Source: Sphingomonadaceae bacterium
Lineage (GTDB): Bacteria; Pseudomonadota; Alphaproteobacteria; Sphingomonadales; Sphingomonadaceae
Length of the DNA: 7,222 nucleotides
Direction: 5' to 3'
NCBI GenBank assembly: GCA_016462305.1
Contig: JAEMTM010000091.1
Location: 1 to 7,222 of the forward strand
In this document: positions 1 through 5,229 of the stretch, piece after piece
How the letters are laid out: each line of letters begins with the position of its first letter
Numbering within the stretch: position 1 is the first letter of the stretch
Made by a program: the position numbers and the translations under genes
The notes under the pieces: model-generated
Databases searched by the model: none
The model's input: only the letters and a program-made list of their open reading frames with translations
Told to the model about the DNA's origin: nothing

Positions 1-26
1 TGTCCATTGGTCTGCGTCAATGGGCA
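1..26. repeat. 9-bp-stem inverted repeat at the left edge
   Basis: TGTCCATTG (1-9) pairs with CAATGGGCA (18-26) around an eight-base loop, with one T-G wobble. The right arm contains one of the three TCAATGG copies. No T-run follows, so a factor-independent terminator is not supported. It may be a protein-binding dyad or part of a structure cut by the window edge. Confidence 0.4.
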
Positions 27-123
27 CATGAGTTCTAATCAATGGGACTTGGTATTAGCCATCAAACGCGATCTCAATGGCCGAAGAAAACGAACCATCT
101 GTCGCACATATGGCCAAATAAAT

Positions 124-141
124 GTAAATTAGCGTAAATTA
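124..141. repeat. GTAAATTA direct repeat with 10-base period
   Basis: Two identical octamers, GTAAATTA, start at 124 and 134, one helical turn apart, so a bound protein would contact the same face of the DNA twice. The first is followed by G, giving AAATTAG, a heptamer that recurs at 243-249 and inside the dyad at 1259-1278. This is only a candidate regulator site: AT-rich DNA yields such repeats by chance. Confidence 0.35.
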
Positions 142-204
142 TGCACATTTTGCCTTAATTGAGTGGACGCTGTCACGTCATTTACACAGCGTTCGTCTGT
201 TGCA

Positions 205-218
205 AATGTAATCACATT
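205..218. promoter_or_regulatory. AATGT-N4-ACATT dyad, possible operator
   Basis: Perfect five-base arms AATGT (205-209) and ACATT (214-218) flank a four-base spacer. The dyad abuts and slightly overlaps the proposed -35 element of the candidate promoter at 217-246, a suitable position for a repressor or activator. The arms are short, so chance is a real alternative. Confidence 0.3.
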
Positions 219-246
219 GTAACTTTATTTGAAATTATGTTAAAAT
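217..246 (+). promoter_or_regulatory. Candidate sigma-70-type promoter for the LuxR-type gene
   Basis: TTGTAA (217-222) and TAAAAT (241-246) are separated by 18 bases, a reasonable match to a housekeeping -35/-10 pair (TTGACA/TATAAT). Transcription would start near 253 and leave a leader of roughly 185 nt before the regulator start at 437. The region is AT-rich, so a chance match is possible. A second TATAAT-like hexamer at 353-358 lacks a convincing -35. Confidence 0.35.
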
Positions 247-436
247 TAGGTCGAAACCAAATAGGGCAATTTCGCTAAACATTGTAGGAAGGAAGATCTT
301 CGGCTTGCCTGCAAGGCGCATATTTCAAGTCTGTATATCGTGATTGAACGCATATAATAATCTGGGTCGCAGGAAATCAAAGCGTGGTGTTTGTGAGAGC
401 ACGGCGTAATTTTTTTGCGATTTTGGGGCAGAAACT

Positions 437-1090
437 ATGCATTACATATTACAAGACGTCATGGAGAATCCGCTTGTAGGAGAGGGATCGTTTTTTGACT
501 CACCGACATGGCGCGGCGATGAAACCGATGCCGACGTACCCGGATTGGTTAGTTTCTTTGAAGCGCTAGCTCGGCTAACCGGCCGGGTTCATATACTTGT
601 TAAGCCAGACGGAACGTATATCGGTGGGTTGCTGGAATCGCAGGACTTGAGGAGCCTAGATACCTGCCTTGATCTTGTTGATGGCGTAATCTGCGCAACG
701 CGACCTGAATTTAGTCGACGTTTGAAAGAGATACTCGCCGTAAAAGAGCAAGATGTGCAAACGCTCATTCTGCCTTTTTCCATGACTGATGGACATCTAA
801 TCATCCGATCAACATCGATTAGCAAAGCGATTGTATGTCTAAGTCTCCATCGCGCATCTGAAATGGTTCAGCCGCAACTGGCGAACTTAGAGGAAGTGTT
901 CAACCTGACGCATGCTGAGGCGGTGATCGTATTCAATCTTTTTTTGGGTCATACGCCACAACAAATTGCAGCCGGGCACAATAATTCGATCCATACCATT
1001 CGAGCACATATTCGGCGCTGCTACGACAAGTTAGGAATCACATGTCGTGAGGAATTGTGGCGAAAACTAAACGCTTATCGATTGGTGTAA
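437..1090 (+). CDS. LuxR/GerE-type helix-turn-helix transcriptional regulator
   Basis: A 217-residue DNA-binding regulator. Residues about 155-215 form a LuxR/GerE-type domain: LTHAEA at 157-162, G171, then TPQQIA (173-178), S184, T187, R189, H191 and K198, followed by an EEL segment, which is the usual pattern of the four-helix domain with its recognition helix. The first 150 residues match no sensor domain I can name; I see no receiver-domain phosphorylation pattern and no clear autoinducer-binding motif. The style resembles stand-alone regulators of sphingomonads. The start is fixed by an in-frame TAA at 407-409, after which ATG 437 is the first possible start codon; GGGG at 425-428 is a weak ribosome-binding site. 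It is co-directional with the seven-gene secretion operon, 261 bp upstream, with no clear terminator between. I infer it controls that operon and perhaps itself; the target is not shown by sequence alone. Confidence 0.88.
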   Translation: MHYILQDVMENPLVGEGSFFDSPTWRGDETDADVPGLVSFFEALARLTGRVHILVKPDGTYIGGLLESQDLRSLDTCLDLVDGVICATRPEFSRRLKEILAVKEQDVQTLILPFSMTDGHLIIRSTSISKAIVCLSLHRASEMVQPQLANLEEVFNLTHAEAVIVFNLFLGHTPQQIAAGHNNSIHTIRAHIRRCYDKLGITCREELWRKLNAYRLV

Positions 1091-1102
1091 CGGGATCACC
1101 CA

Positions 1103-1148
1103 AGCCGGCTCACTGATAAGTCACCAGCCGGCTCACTGATAAGTCACC
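1103..1148. repeat. Perfect 23-bp tandem duplication
   Basis: Two identical 23-base units lie head to tail, 1103-1125 and 1126-1148, starting 13 bases after the LuxR-type stop codon. Each begins with the self-complementary octamer AGCCGGCT and ends in GTCACC. The two octamers can also pair with each other across a 15-base loop, but no T-run follows, so terminator function is doubtful. It could be a double protein-binding site or a recent slippage duplication; two copies without a spacer exclude CRISPR. Confidence 0.85.
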
Positions 1149-1237
1149 TTAAAGCAGTTCCTAGTCAATTATAACTATTCAAAAGTGTCTAGCAATTAGT
1201 GGTGATGCCGCATTTTGCGAATCGATATAGAAAGCTC

Positions 1238-1268
1238 TTAACAAAACCAGTGTCGCCGAAATTAGAAT
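1238..1268 (+). promoter_or_regulatory. Weak candidate promoter of the secretion operon
   Basis: TTAACA (1238-1243) and TAGAAT (1263-1268, five of six matches to TATAAT) are 19 bases apart, longer than ideal. The -10 would lie inside the perfect dyad 1259-1278, so a protein bound there could block or remodel the promoter. This is a tentative assignment; alphaproteobacterial promoters are often poorly matched to the consensus. Confidence 0.25.
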
Positions 1269-1278
1269 TATCTAATTT
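1259..1278. promoter_or_regulatory. Perfect AT-rich dyad, candidate operator
   Basis: AAATTAGA (1259-1266) and TCTAATTT (1271-1278) form perfect eight-base arms around ATTA. The dyad lies 74 bases upstream of the first operon gene. Its size and symmetry suit a homodimeric LuxR/GerE-type protein, and the half-site core AAATTAG also occurs at 126-132 and 243-249 upstream of the regulator gene. As RNA it would be a weak AT hairpin, so a DNA-level operator is the better reading. Binding by the neighbouring regulator is inference. Confidence 0.5.
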
Positions 1279-1315
1279 TCGTCATAGTCGTCGTGAATCA
1301 AAGTATTCAGGCGTG

Positions 1316-1332
1316 TGAGATTATTTGTCTCA
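1316..1332. promoter_or_regulatory. Small dyad in the leader of the first operon gene
   Basis: TGAGA (1316-1320) and TCTCA (1328-1332) flank seven bases, ending 19 bases before the start codon at 1352. It could be a small leader hairpin near the ribosome-binding site or a second binding site. The short arms make this weak. Confidence 0.25.
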
Positions 1333-1351
1333 AATGTAAGGCGCATTTATT

Positions 1352-1843
1352 ATGATACTGGAAATTAAAAAGTATAATATATTTGCGGTAATGCCAAGTG
1401 TTCTGGCATTTTCTTTTGCAACTTTAGCATTATCTAGTCCGGTGCTAGGACAGGATTTAGAGCAGAAGCCGTCGAAAGTTGATGGGCATGTCATTTATTC
1501 GCGGAATGTCCCTTATGGCTCTGCAATTGGTCCAAGAACGCCCGGCCGCGAACATTCTGTAAACACAGGACCAACTGATCTCATGCTCGACACGATTGCT
1601 ACGGGTCTCCAACCCATGGCAGACGACGAAAATGCGGGTGTCGTTGCGAGCACAAATTTCCAATTCGGACTTATTGATCGGCATATTGCAAACGGCCTGA
1701 ATTCGACCTCCGGTAGAGTTGGATCTAGCCCAAATATTGGTGGCGCGCAGAGTGCGGCTGCCGGAAAAGCAATTGGCCAGGTCAATGGGGCATTTCAAAA
1801 TGCTATGAACAGTCTGCGCACTGCGCTGGGAGGTAACCAGTGA
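1352..1843 (+). CDS. Small secreted protein, first operon gene (possible FapA counterpart)
   Basis: A 163-residue exported protein. An N-terminal segment with K6 and K7 and a hydrophobic core (about residues 10-29) is followed by a plausible signal peptidase I site after VLG (31-33), leaving about 130 mature residues. The mature part is rich in Gly, Asn, Ser and Ala, has no cysteine and lacks the 25-residue repeat of the next two proteins. The C-terminal third looks like a short alanine-rich helix ending in GGNQ. I do not recognise a named domain. AAGG at 1338-1341, ten bases upstream, is a weak ribosome-binding site; ATG 1391 (M14) would also keep a signal sequence but has no site. Its stop overlaps the next gene by four bases (GTGA), so the two are translationally coupled. 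In Pseudomonas fap operons the first gene encodes FapA, a small periplasmic accessory protein; the matching position and size make it a functional candidate, without visible sequence proof. Confidence 0.8.
   Translation: MILEIKKYNIFAVMPSVLAFSFATLALSSPVLGQDLEQKPSKVDGHVIYSRNVPYGSAIGPRTPGREHSVNTGPTDLMLDTIATGLQPMADDENAGVVASTNFQFGLIDRHIANGLNSTSGRVGSSPNIGGAQSAAAGKAIGQVNGAFQNAMNSLRTALGGNQ
1828..1833 (+). promoter_or_regulatory. Ribosome-binding site that fixes a GTG start at 1840
   Basis: GGGAGG lies six bases before GTG 1840, inside the end of the preceding gene. It supports the GTG start and the four-base stop/start overlap, a classic arrangement for translational coupling. Confidence 0.7.
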
Positions 1844-2463
1844 ACGCGAAGACATGTCAAAAACGAACCCGCTTGGTTCTGCTCTCCGGCATCGCGTTAG
1901 TGTCTGCGCTGTGGACCGACAAAATTGCTGCGCAAGGCGTTGACCAAGTAAATATTCCGACAAAATCGGTAGCTGACACCAGCGGTCGGATCGCAGTTAA
2001 TGTCGCGGCAGGTGATAACAATCAGCAGGTCGGCGACGTTACCATCGCGATTGGAGACATTTCGGTCGTTACACAATCTGTCAGTCAGCACTTAGATAGC
2101 CGAGTGTCAGGTGACCGCGCCACAGGCATCGTGGTTGCCGATGGTGCATTTGCCGGCACCAGCGGCCTGACAAGTATCAACATAACCGCAGGCTCGCAAA
2201 ACCAGATGGCAAATCTGGCCTTGCTGGCGATTGGAAACAGCGGCGCCATGTCGGACCAGCTCTTAGAGCAGTCCCGTGCGCCCATCGAACCGAATGGGGG
2301 CACCCTGGATAGTTCATTGTCATCGTCCAACGACCAGATCGCTATCGGCGATTCGGCGTTCGGCAATGGCAGCGGCCTCATCCAAGTAAACCTAATCGGC
2401 GGCGAGGGTAACACCTCCGCCAACACCTTTGCTCTCACAATTGCGAGCGAAGGACCACCCTGA
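1840..2463 (+). CDS. Secreted three-repeat protein, probable minor amyloid subunit (FapB-like)
   Basis: A 207-residue exported protein with a GTG start and a good upstream GGGAGG. The signal peptide has basic residues K4, K8, R9 and R11, a hydrophobic core (12-25) and a likely cleavage after Ala31. Three 25-residue repeats follow at 47-71, 107-131 and 177-201. All share S-G at positions 2-3, N at 8, G at 12 and N at 15; two also keep N at 19. The intervening linkers are 35 and 45 residues, rich in Ser, Asp and Gln. The same repeat occurs three times in the next, larger protein. Three repeats separated by two linkers is the design of FapB and FapC, which form functional amyloid in Pseudomonas. 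Being shorter and upstream of the larger subunit, it fits the minor, nucleating subunit (FapB). The only cysteine is C6 in the signal peptide. Amyloid formation is inferred, not shown; an alternative is a non-amyloid surface or matrix protein. Confidence 0.8.
   Translation: MNAKTCQKRTRLVLLSGIALVSALWTDKIAAQGVDQVNIPTKSVADTSGRIAVNVAAGDNNQQVGDVTIAIGDISVVTQSVSQHLDSRVSGDRATGIVVADGAFAGTSGLTSINITAGSQNQMANLALLAIGNSGAMSDQLLEQSRAPIEPNGGTLDSSLSSSNDQIAIGDSAFGNGSGLIQVNLIGGEGNTSANTFALTIASEGPP
1978..2052 (+). repeat. Minor subunit repeat R1 (residues 47-71)
   Basis: First copy of the 25-residue repeat, with SG, VNVAAG and NNQQ segments. It is the only one of the six copies in the window lacking Asn at repeat position 19, where Gly is found instead. 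Confidence 0.75.
2158..2232 (+). repeat. Minor subunit repeat R2 (residues 107-131)
   Basis: Second copy, with SG, INITAG and N at repeat positions 15 and 19, ending in a hydrophobic LLAI. It starts 60 residues after R1. Confidence 0.75.
2368..2442 (+). repeat. Minor subunit repeat R3 (residues 177-201)
   Basis: Third copy, with SG, VNLIGG and N at repeat positions 15 and 19. It starts 70 residues after R2 and ends only six residues before the C-terminus. Confidence 0.72.
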
Positions 2464-2491
2464 ACTGTAACTTAAAAACTGAAGGAGAAGT

Positions 2492-3520
2492 ATGATGAAA
2501 CGTTTACTTATGGCCTCAGCCGCTGGATTGGCAATCATTGCCTCGCCAGTAATGGCCCAAGATGAAGGTGGCCCCGATGGCGAAAGCACTCTCGAGCTAG
2601 ACCTGCGTTATGCTAACAACATTGACACCAGTGTAACAACGGATGTTACCTATTCCAAAAATGTTGCACTAAGCGGCGATGTTACCCTCGACGGGGCAAT
2701 TGCAGTCGATAGTTCGGCAGTAGCTGTCGTCGACGCTAAGCAGCTTCAGCAAGGCGTAACGGTAAATTATCGCGAAGAAAACGAACTCAACGGTGAAAAC
2801 GGGTTTGTTGATCCGGTATTCGGTCAAGGCGTAAGTGAAGCGGGTCAAGATCCTAACGACAACCTCATAGACGGTGTTGTACAACCACAGATCCGCGTTG
2901 GATTTTTCGCTCCAATCATAAATACTGTTGGTACGTTCGGCGTTTCTGGATCAGGTAACATCGGGGTTAACATGGCTGCCGGTTACTTCAACTCGCAAAT
3001 GAACGCTGCTTCGCTTGCCGTGTCCAGCGATAGCGATGCCCAAGCAGTTGGAGGTTGGGCTGAAGCATCAACCACGTCACTTCAATCGCTCCTTGGGGTT
3101 GAGCATTATGCCACGGAAACTGACATCATCGACGAGGATGATCCAGAAGTTGGCGGCGGACGCAACAACTTCCGCGATCGCAACAGCATCTTGGGTGCGA
3201 CGGTTACGGGTTCCGGTAACATCGGTGTCAATGCTGCTGCGGGTGCACTTAACCAGCAGGCGAATTTGATGTCGTTAGCCGTAGCTACGGACTCTGCACT
3301 GTCAGAAGCGAATTCGGGCTTGATCCAGGCCACTACGCTTTCGTTTGTGGAACAGCAGGACAGCAAGAACACTATCAGTGGACTCACGATCGCTGCTGCA
3401 TCTGGCAACATCGGCGTTAATTTTGCTGCTGGCGTTGGCAATCAGCAGTTAAACTCGCTGACAATCGCTTCATCGCAAGCTGGAACAGATGGCGGTGGCG
3501 GTGGCACCGACCCAAGCTAA
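2492..3520 (+). CDS. Secreted three-repeat protein, probable major amyloid subunit (FapC-like)
   Basis: A 342-residue exported protein. The signal peptide ends with SPVMA, predicting cleavage after Ala22. Residues 23-152 are an acidic, Asn- and Val-rich region with alternating beta-like segments. Three 25-residue repeats follow at 153-177, 240-264 and 303-327, each containing the heptapeptide SGNIGVN, then AAG and N-x-Q. Linkers are 62 and 38 residues; the first is Asp/Glu-rich. A GGGGG tail ends the protein. The repeats match those of the preceding gene but are far more alike among themselves, as expected for the main fibre subunit. No cysteine is present, whereas the Pseudomonas FapB/FapC proteins are described with a C-terminal CxxC. 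AGGAG at 2483-2487 is seven bases from ATG 2495 and only four from ATG 2492, so translation may begin one codon later. The 28-bp gap from the preceding gene and the strong hairpin after the stop suggest separately tuned expression. The FapC-like fibre role is inferred. Confidence 0.85.
   Translation: MMKRLLMASAAGLAIIASPVMAQDEGGPDGESTLELDLRYANNIDTSVTTDVTYSKNVALSGDVTLDGAIAVDSSAVAVVDAKQLQQGVTVNYREENELNGENGFVDPVFGQGVSEAGQDPNDNLIDGVVQPQIRVGFFAPIINTVGTFGVSGSGNIGVNMAAGYFNSQMNAASLAVSSDSDAQAVGGWAEASTTSLQSLLGVEHYATETDIIDEDDPEVGGGRNNFRDRNSILGATVTGSGNIGVNAAAGALNQQANLMSLAVATDSALSEANSGLIQATTLSFVEQQDSKNTISGLTIAAASGNIGVNFAAGVGNQQLNSLTIASSQAGTDGGGGGTDPS
2948..3022 (+). repeat. Major subunit repeat R1 (residues 153-177)
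   Basis: First copy: SGNIGVN, then MAAG, N at repeat positions 15 and 19, ending SLAV. The Asn and Gln positions could stack as ladders in a beta-strand fold, which is an inference. Confidence 0.85.
3209..3283 (+). repeat. Major subunit repeat R2 (residues 240-264)
   Basis: Second copy: SGNIGVN, AAAG, NQQ and N at position 19, ending SLAV. It begins 87 residues after R1. The DNA copies differ at synonymous positions, so protein-level selection rather than recent DNA duplication keeps them alike. Confidence 0.85.
3398..3472 (+). repeat. Major subunit repeat R3 (residues 303-327)
   Basis: Third copy: SGNIGVN, FAAG, NQQ and N at position 19, then SLTIAS. It begins 63 residues after R2 and leads into the glycine-rich C-terminal tail. 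Confidence 0.85.
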
Positions 3521-3541
3521 GATGAGCTTATAGTTCCCCAA

Positions 3542-3572
3542 GGAGGGCAATGTCTGCTTCGCATTGCCCTCC
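3542..3572 (+). terminator. Strong intercistronic hairpin after the major subunit gene
   Basis: GGAGGGCAATG (3542-3552) and CATTGCCCTCC (3562-3572) are perfect 11-base arms with a nine-base loop, starting 21 bases after the subunit stop codon. No T-run follows, so full factor-independent termination is unlikely. Better readings are partial attenuation, or protection of the upstream mRNA from 3' exonucleases, either of which would give more subunit than export machinery. The left arm also buries an AAGGAGG-like sequence (3540-3546). Confidence 0.65.
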
Positions 3573-3598
3573 ACCTTATCCCGCCCCAATTTTCGTAA

Positions 3599-4342
3599 AT
3601 GAAGAGTGCGTGCTGTATGTTCCGCCTTCCGGTCTTTCTGCGTCTTTTAGCCATTGCGCCCCTTGCGACTGCGGTTTCAGGCTGCATGACCGCGCCTGCA
3701 CAAAATCCCACGCTGTGGTTGGGGCAGACGTCCGATGGTGCGCGAACGGCGCCTGTCTCGCTAACGAACTGGAAAGACCGCAAGTTCGTCGGAATGGTAA
3801 GGCAGCAATCCGACTTTAGCTGTGGGGCCGCAGTGATGGCGACTATTTTCAATGAGGCGTTCGGACGAAGCACTACGGAGCAGCAAGTGTTAGTCAACAT
3901 GCTCAAGATAGCCGATCCAGATATCGTTCGAGAAAAAGGCTTCTCGTTGCTCGATATGAAGAATTATGCCCATTCGATCGGGATGGAGGCCGAAGGCTAC
4001 CGAATTCCATATGATAAGCTTCTGCAACTGGAACTACCGTCAATCGTTCTGCTTAATATCAAAGGATATAAGCACTTTGTGATTGTACGTAAGGCATATC
4101 CTGACCGGATAGCGATCGCCGACCCAGCGCTGGGTAATCGCACTATGTCGCGATCAGAGTTCGAGAATTCATGGAACGATGTTGCTTTTATCGTTGCGGG
4201 CGAAGGCTACAACCCAACCAACGCGCTGATTAATCCGCCACCACCGCTTTCGGCGAAGCGACTTATCGCGCTCCATGCCGCTCTACCTGCCGCCGAAACA
4301 GCGGAATTTGGTAACAATGCGGCTTTCAGTTTTTCATTTTGA
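3599..4342 (+). CDS. C39-like cysteine-protease lipoprotein (FapD-like)
   Basis: A 247-residue exported cysteine-peptidase homologue. The N-terminal hydrophobic segment ends in the lipobox VSGC, giving lipid attachment at Cys29. The C39-type papain-like fold is indicated by QQSDFSCGAA (69-78), with Q69 as the oxyanion residue six before the catalytic C75, by H159 in KHFVIV and by D175 in ADPALG; the catalytic set is complete. Residues after about 200 form a Pro- and Ala-rich tail ending AFSFSF. No ABC-transporter or membrane-spanning region is present, unlike bacteriocin-exporting C39 proteins, so it acts outside the cytoplasm. FapD of Pseudomonas is a C39-family protease needed for fibre secretion, and it sits at the same operon position. 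An in-frame TAA at 3596-3598 bars any earlier start; ATG 3617 (M7) would give a more typical signal peptide and is a real alternative, and neither start has a strong ribosome-binding site. Its substrate is unknown. Confidence 0.85.
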   Translation: MKSACCMFRLPVFLRLLAIAPLATAVSGCMTAPAQNPTLWLGQTSDGARTAPVSLTNWKDRKFVGMVRQQSDFSCGAAVMATIFNEAFGRSTTEQQVLVNMLKIADPDIVREKGFSLLDMKNYAHSIGMEAEGYRIPYDKLLQLELPSIVLLNIKGYKHFVIVRKAYPDRIAIADPALGNRTMSRSEFENSWNDVAFIVAGEGYNPTNALINPPPPLSAKRLIALHAALPAAETAEFGNNAAFSFSF

Positions 4343-4354
4343 TGGAGAGTTAAA

Positions 4355-5194
4355 ATGCGTAATTCTTTTGAAGCTCGATCCCTTAAAACCATAGCCCTAT
4401 TGAGCGCGGCATTCCTGTTCAGCGCCAGCGCTTCTGGGGCGCCCAGCAGCGAGCTGAAATTTTCAGGGCTCGGTGAAGCGTTACCAGACAGCGCGCTCGC
4501 CGACATGCGCGGTAAATTCGTTCGGCCAGACAATGTCTCTTACTTTGGCATTACGTTGCTTACCAGTTGGCAAGATGCCCAGGGCATCACAACAAATGCC
4601 CGCGTTGTATTCAACGTTAACTTTTTGAATGTTGGTCCGAATGGAAGTCCCACACCCGTATTGATGATAGACTGGGAACGCACCGGTGATCCAGCAATGG
4701 ATGTTACCGACCGCCATTCGGGATATGTACCCTATTTATCCTATTTGACACCAGGCCAGAGCGCACCGGTAGGCGGACTTGGAACCCATGAGGGGCTTGC
4801 ACAGGGCAATTTTATCGCGGGCGCAGACAATATCTCGCGCAATAACATGCAAATTGCCATTGTTCCCGCATCGGCGATACCTGCCCTATCAATGCTCAGT
4901 AGCCCGGCCGCCGGTGGCAGCACTCAAATTGGGTTTGGCGACGGGGACAAATTGCAGTTCTTGGTTGAAAACAATCAAATCGGCATCGCTATGTCAGGTG
5001 GTAATGGTCTGGATAGTTCGCTGCATGCGTTAGGCGGCGAAGCCGGCCAGATGCTTCAGCAGACTATGTTGAACACCGACGGTAACTCCGTTTTCAACTC
5101 AGCTTCGATCATTCTGGCAACAGATAACTTCGCCCAACGTGACAGCATAAAGTTGGAGAGTGCGCTCAGTGTAATGAAAGGCAATGGATACTAA
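4355..5194 (+). CDS. Exported protein of unknown family (FapE position)
   Basis: A 279-residue exported protein. A signal peptide (residues 1 to about 26, rich in Ala and Ser) is followed by LPDSALADMRGKFV (43-56) and then YFGITLLTSW (63-72), a strongly patterned block that looks like a conserved N-terminal signature. The rest is Gly-, Asn- and Ser-rich with several beta-like segments; there is no cysteine and no 25-residue repeat. I do not recognise a named domain. GGAG at 4344-4347, seven bases before ATG 4355, is a good ribosome-binding site, and the gap to the protease gene is only 12 bp, so the two are cotranscribed. The position matches fapE, whose product in Pseudomonas is an exported minor component. 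The LPDSALADMRG segment superficially recalls double-glycine leader peptides cut by C39 peptidases, making this protein a conceivable substrate of its neighbour, but RGK replaces the usual GG. Confidence 0.78.
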   Translation: MRNSFEARSLKTIALLSAAFLFSASASGAPSSELKFSGLGEALPDSALADMRGKFVRPDNVSYFGITLLTSWQDAQGITTNARVVFNVNFLNVGPNGSPTPVLMIDWERTGDPAMDVTDRHSGYVPYLSYLTPGQSAPVGGLGTHEGLAQGNFIAGADNISRNNMQIAIVPASAIPALSMLSSPAAGGSTQIGFGDGDKLQFLVENNQIGIAMSGGNGLDSSLHALGGEAGQMLQQTMLNTDGNSVFNSASIILATDNFAQRDSIKLESALSVMKGNGY

Positions 5195-5216
5195 TCCAGC
5201 CGGTTGGTTATTTATT

Positions 5217-5225
5217 GGAGGGAGG
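5217..5225 (+). promoter_or_regulatory. Ribosome-binding site that places a TTG start at 5230
   Basis: GGAGGGAGG lies just before TTG 5230. A start at TTG 5215 would put this strong site inside the coding region and prefix the signal peptide with the residues MEGGS. The TTG 5230 start gives a normal signal peptide beginning MKHF, so I prefer it. Confidence 0.7.
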
Positions 5226-5229
5226 CAGC

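Larger units (their letters stand above)
1..436. other. AT-rich non-coding region upstream of the regulator
   Basis: I see no convincing gene here on either strand. The stretch is visibly AT-rich between about 115 and 250. It holds a short hairpin at the extreme left edge, three TCAATGG copies (17-23, 39-45, 74-80), a GTAAATTA direct repeat (124-131 and 134-141, ten bases apart), an AATGT/ACATT dyad (205-218), a possible promoter (217-246), the palindrome GAAGATCTTC (292-301) and a TATAAT-like hexamer at 353-358 without a good -35 partner. It is most simply the control region of the following LuxR-type gene. The left edge may also contain the tail of a neighbour outside the window. Confidence 0.6.

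Noticed and set aside
1103..1148. CRISPR-like or insertion-sequence remnant reading of the 23-bp repeats
   Set aside because: There are only two units, no spacer between them, no cas genes, no transposase and no flanking target duplication.
1457..1963. Minus-strand open frame of 168 codons
   Set aside because: It is antisense to two coupled plus-strand genes with good signal peptides and ribosome-binding sites. Its product shows no signal peptide, domain or sensible composition.
3106..3441. Minus-strand open frame of 111 codons across the major subunit
   Set aside because: It arises from the repeated codons of the subunit repeats read backwards; its Pro/Ala/Leu-rich repeats mirror the forward repeat and show no independent features.
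1840..3520. Curli (CsgA/CsgB) system
   Set aside because: The repeats do not follow the curlin pattern of Ser-Gln-Gly-Asn-Gln spacing, and no CsgG-, CsgE- or CsgF-like gene is present. The barrel and C39 protease point to a Fap-like route.
3550..3819. Plus-strand open frame of 89 codons beginning in the intercistronic hairpin, preceded by AAGGAGG
   Set aside because: The AAGGAGG lies only three bases before the ATG and is buried in the hairpin. The frame then runs through the signal-peptide and catalytic-Cys coding region of the protease in another frame, and the product is Pro/Cys-rich with no recognisable pattern.
3599..5194. Bacteriocin processing and export cluster (C39 peptidase plus leader-like block; GNGY at the end of the E-position protein)
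   Set aside because: There is no ABC transporter, and all products carry Sec-type signal peptides. The leader-like segment lacks Gly-Gly, and the GNGY is at a C-terminus, unlike the N-terminal motif of pediocin-like peptides.
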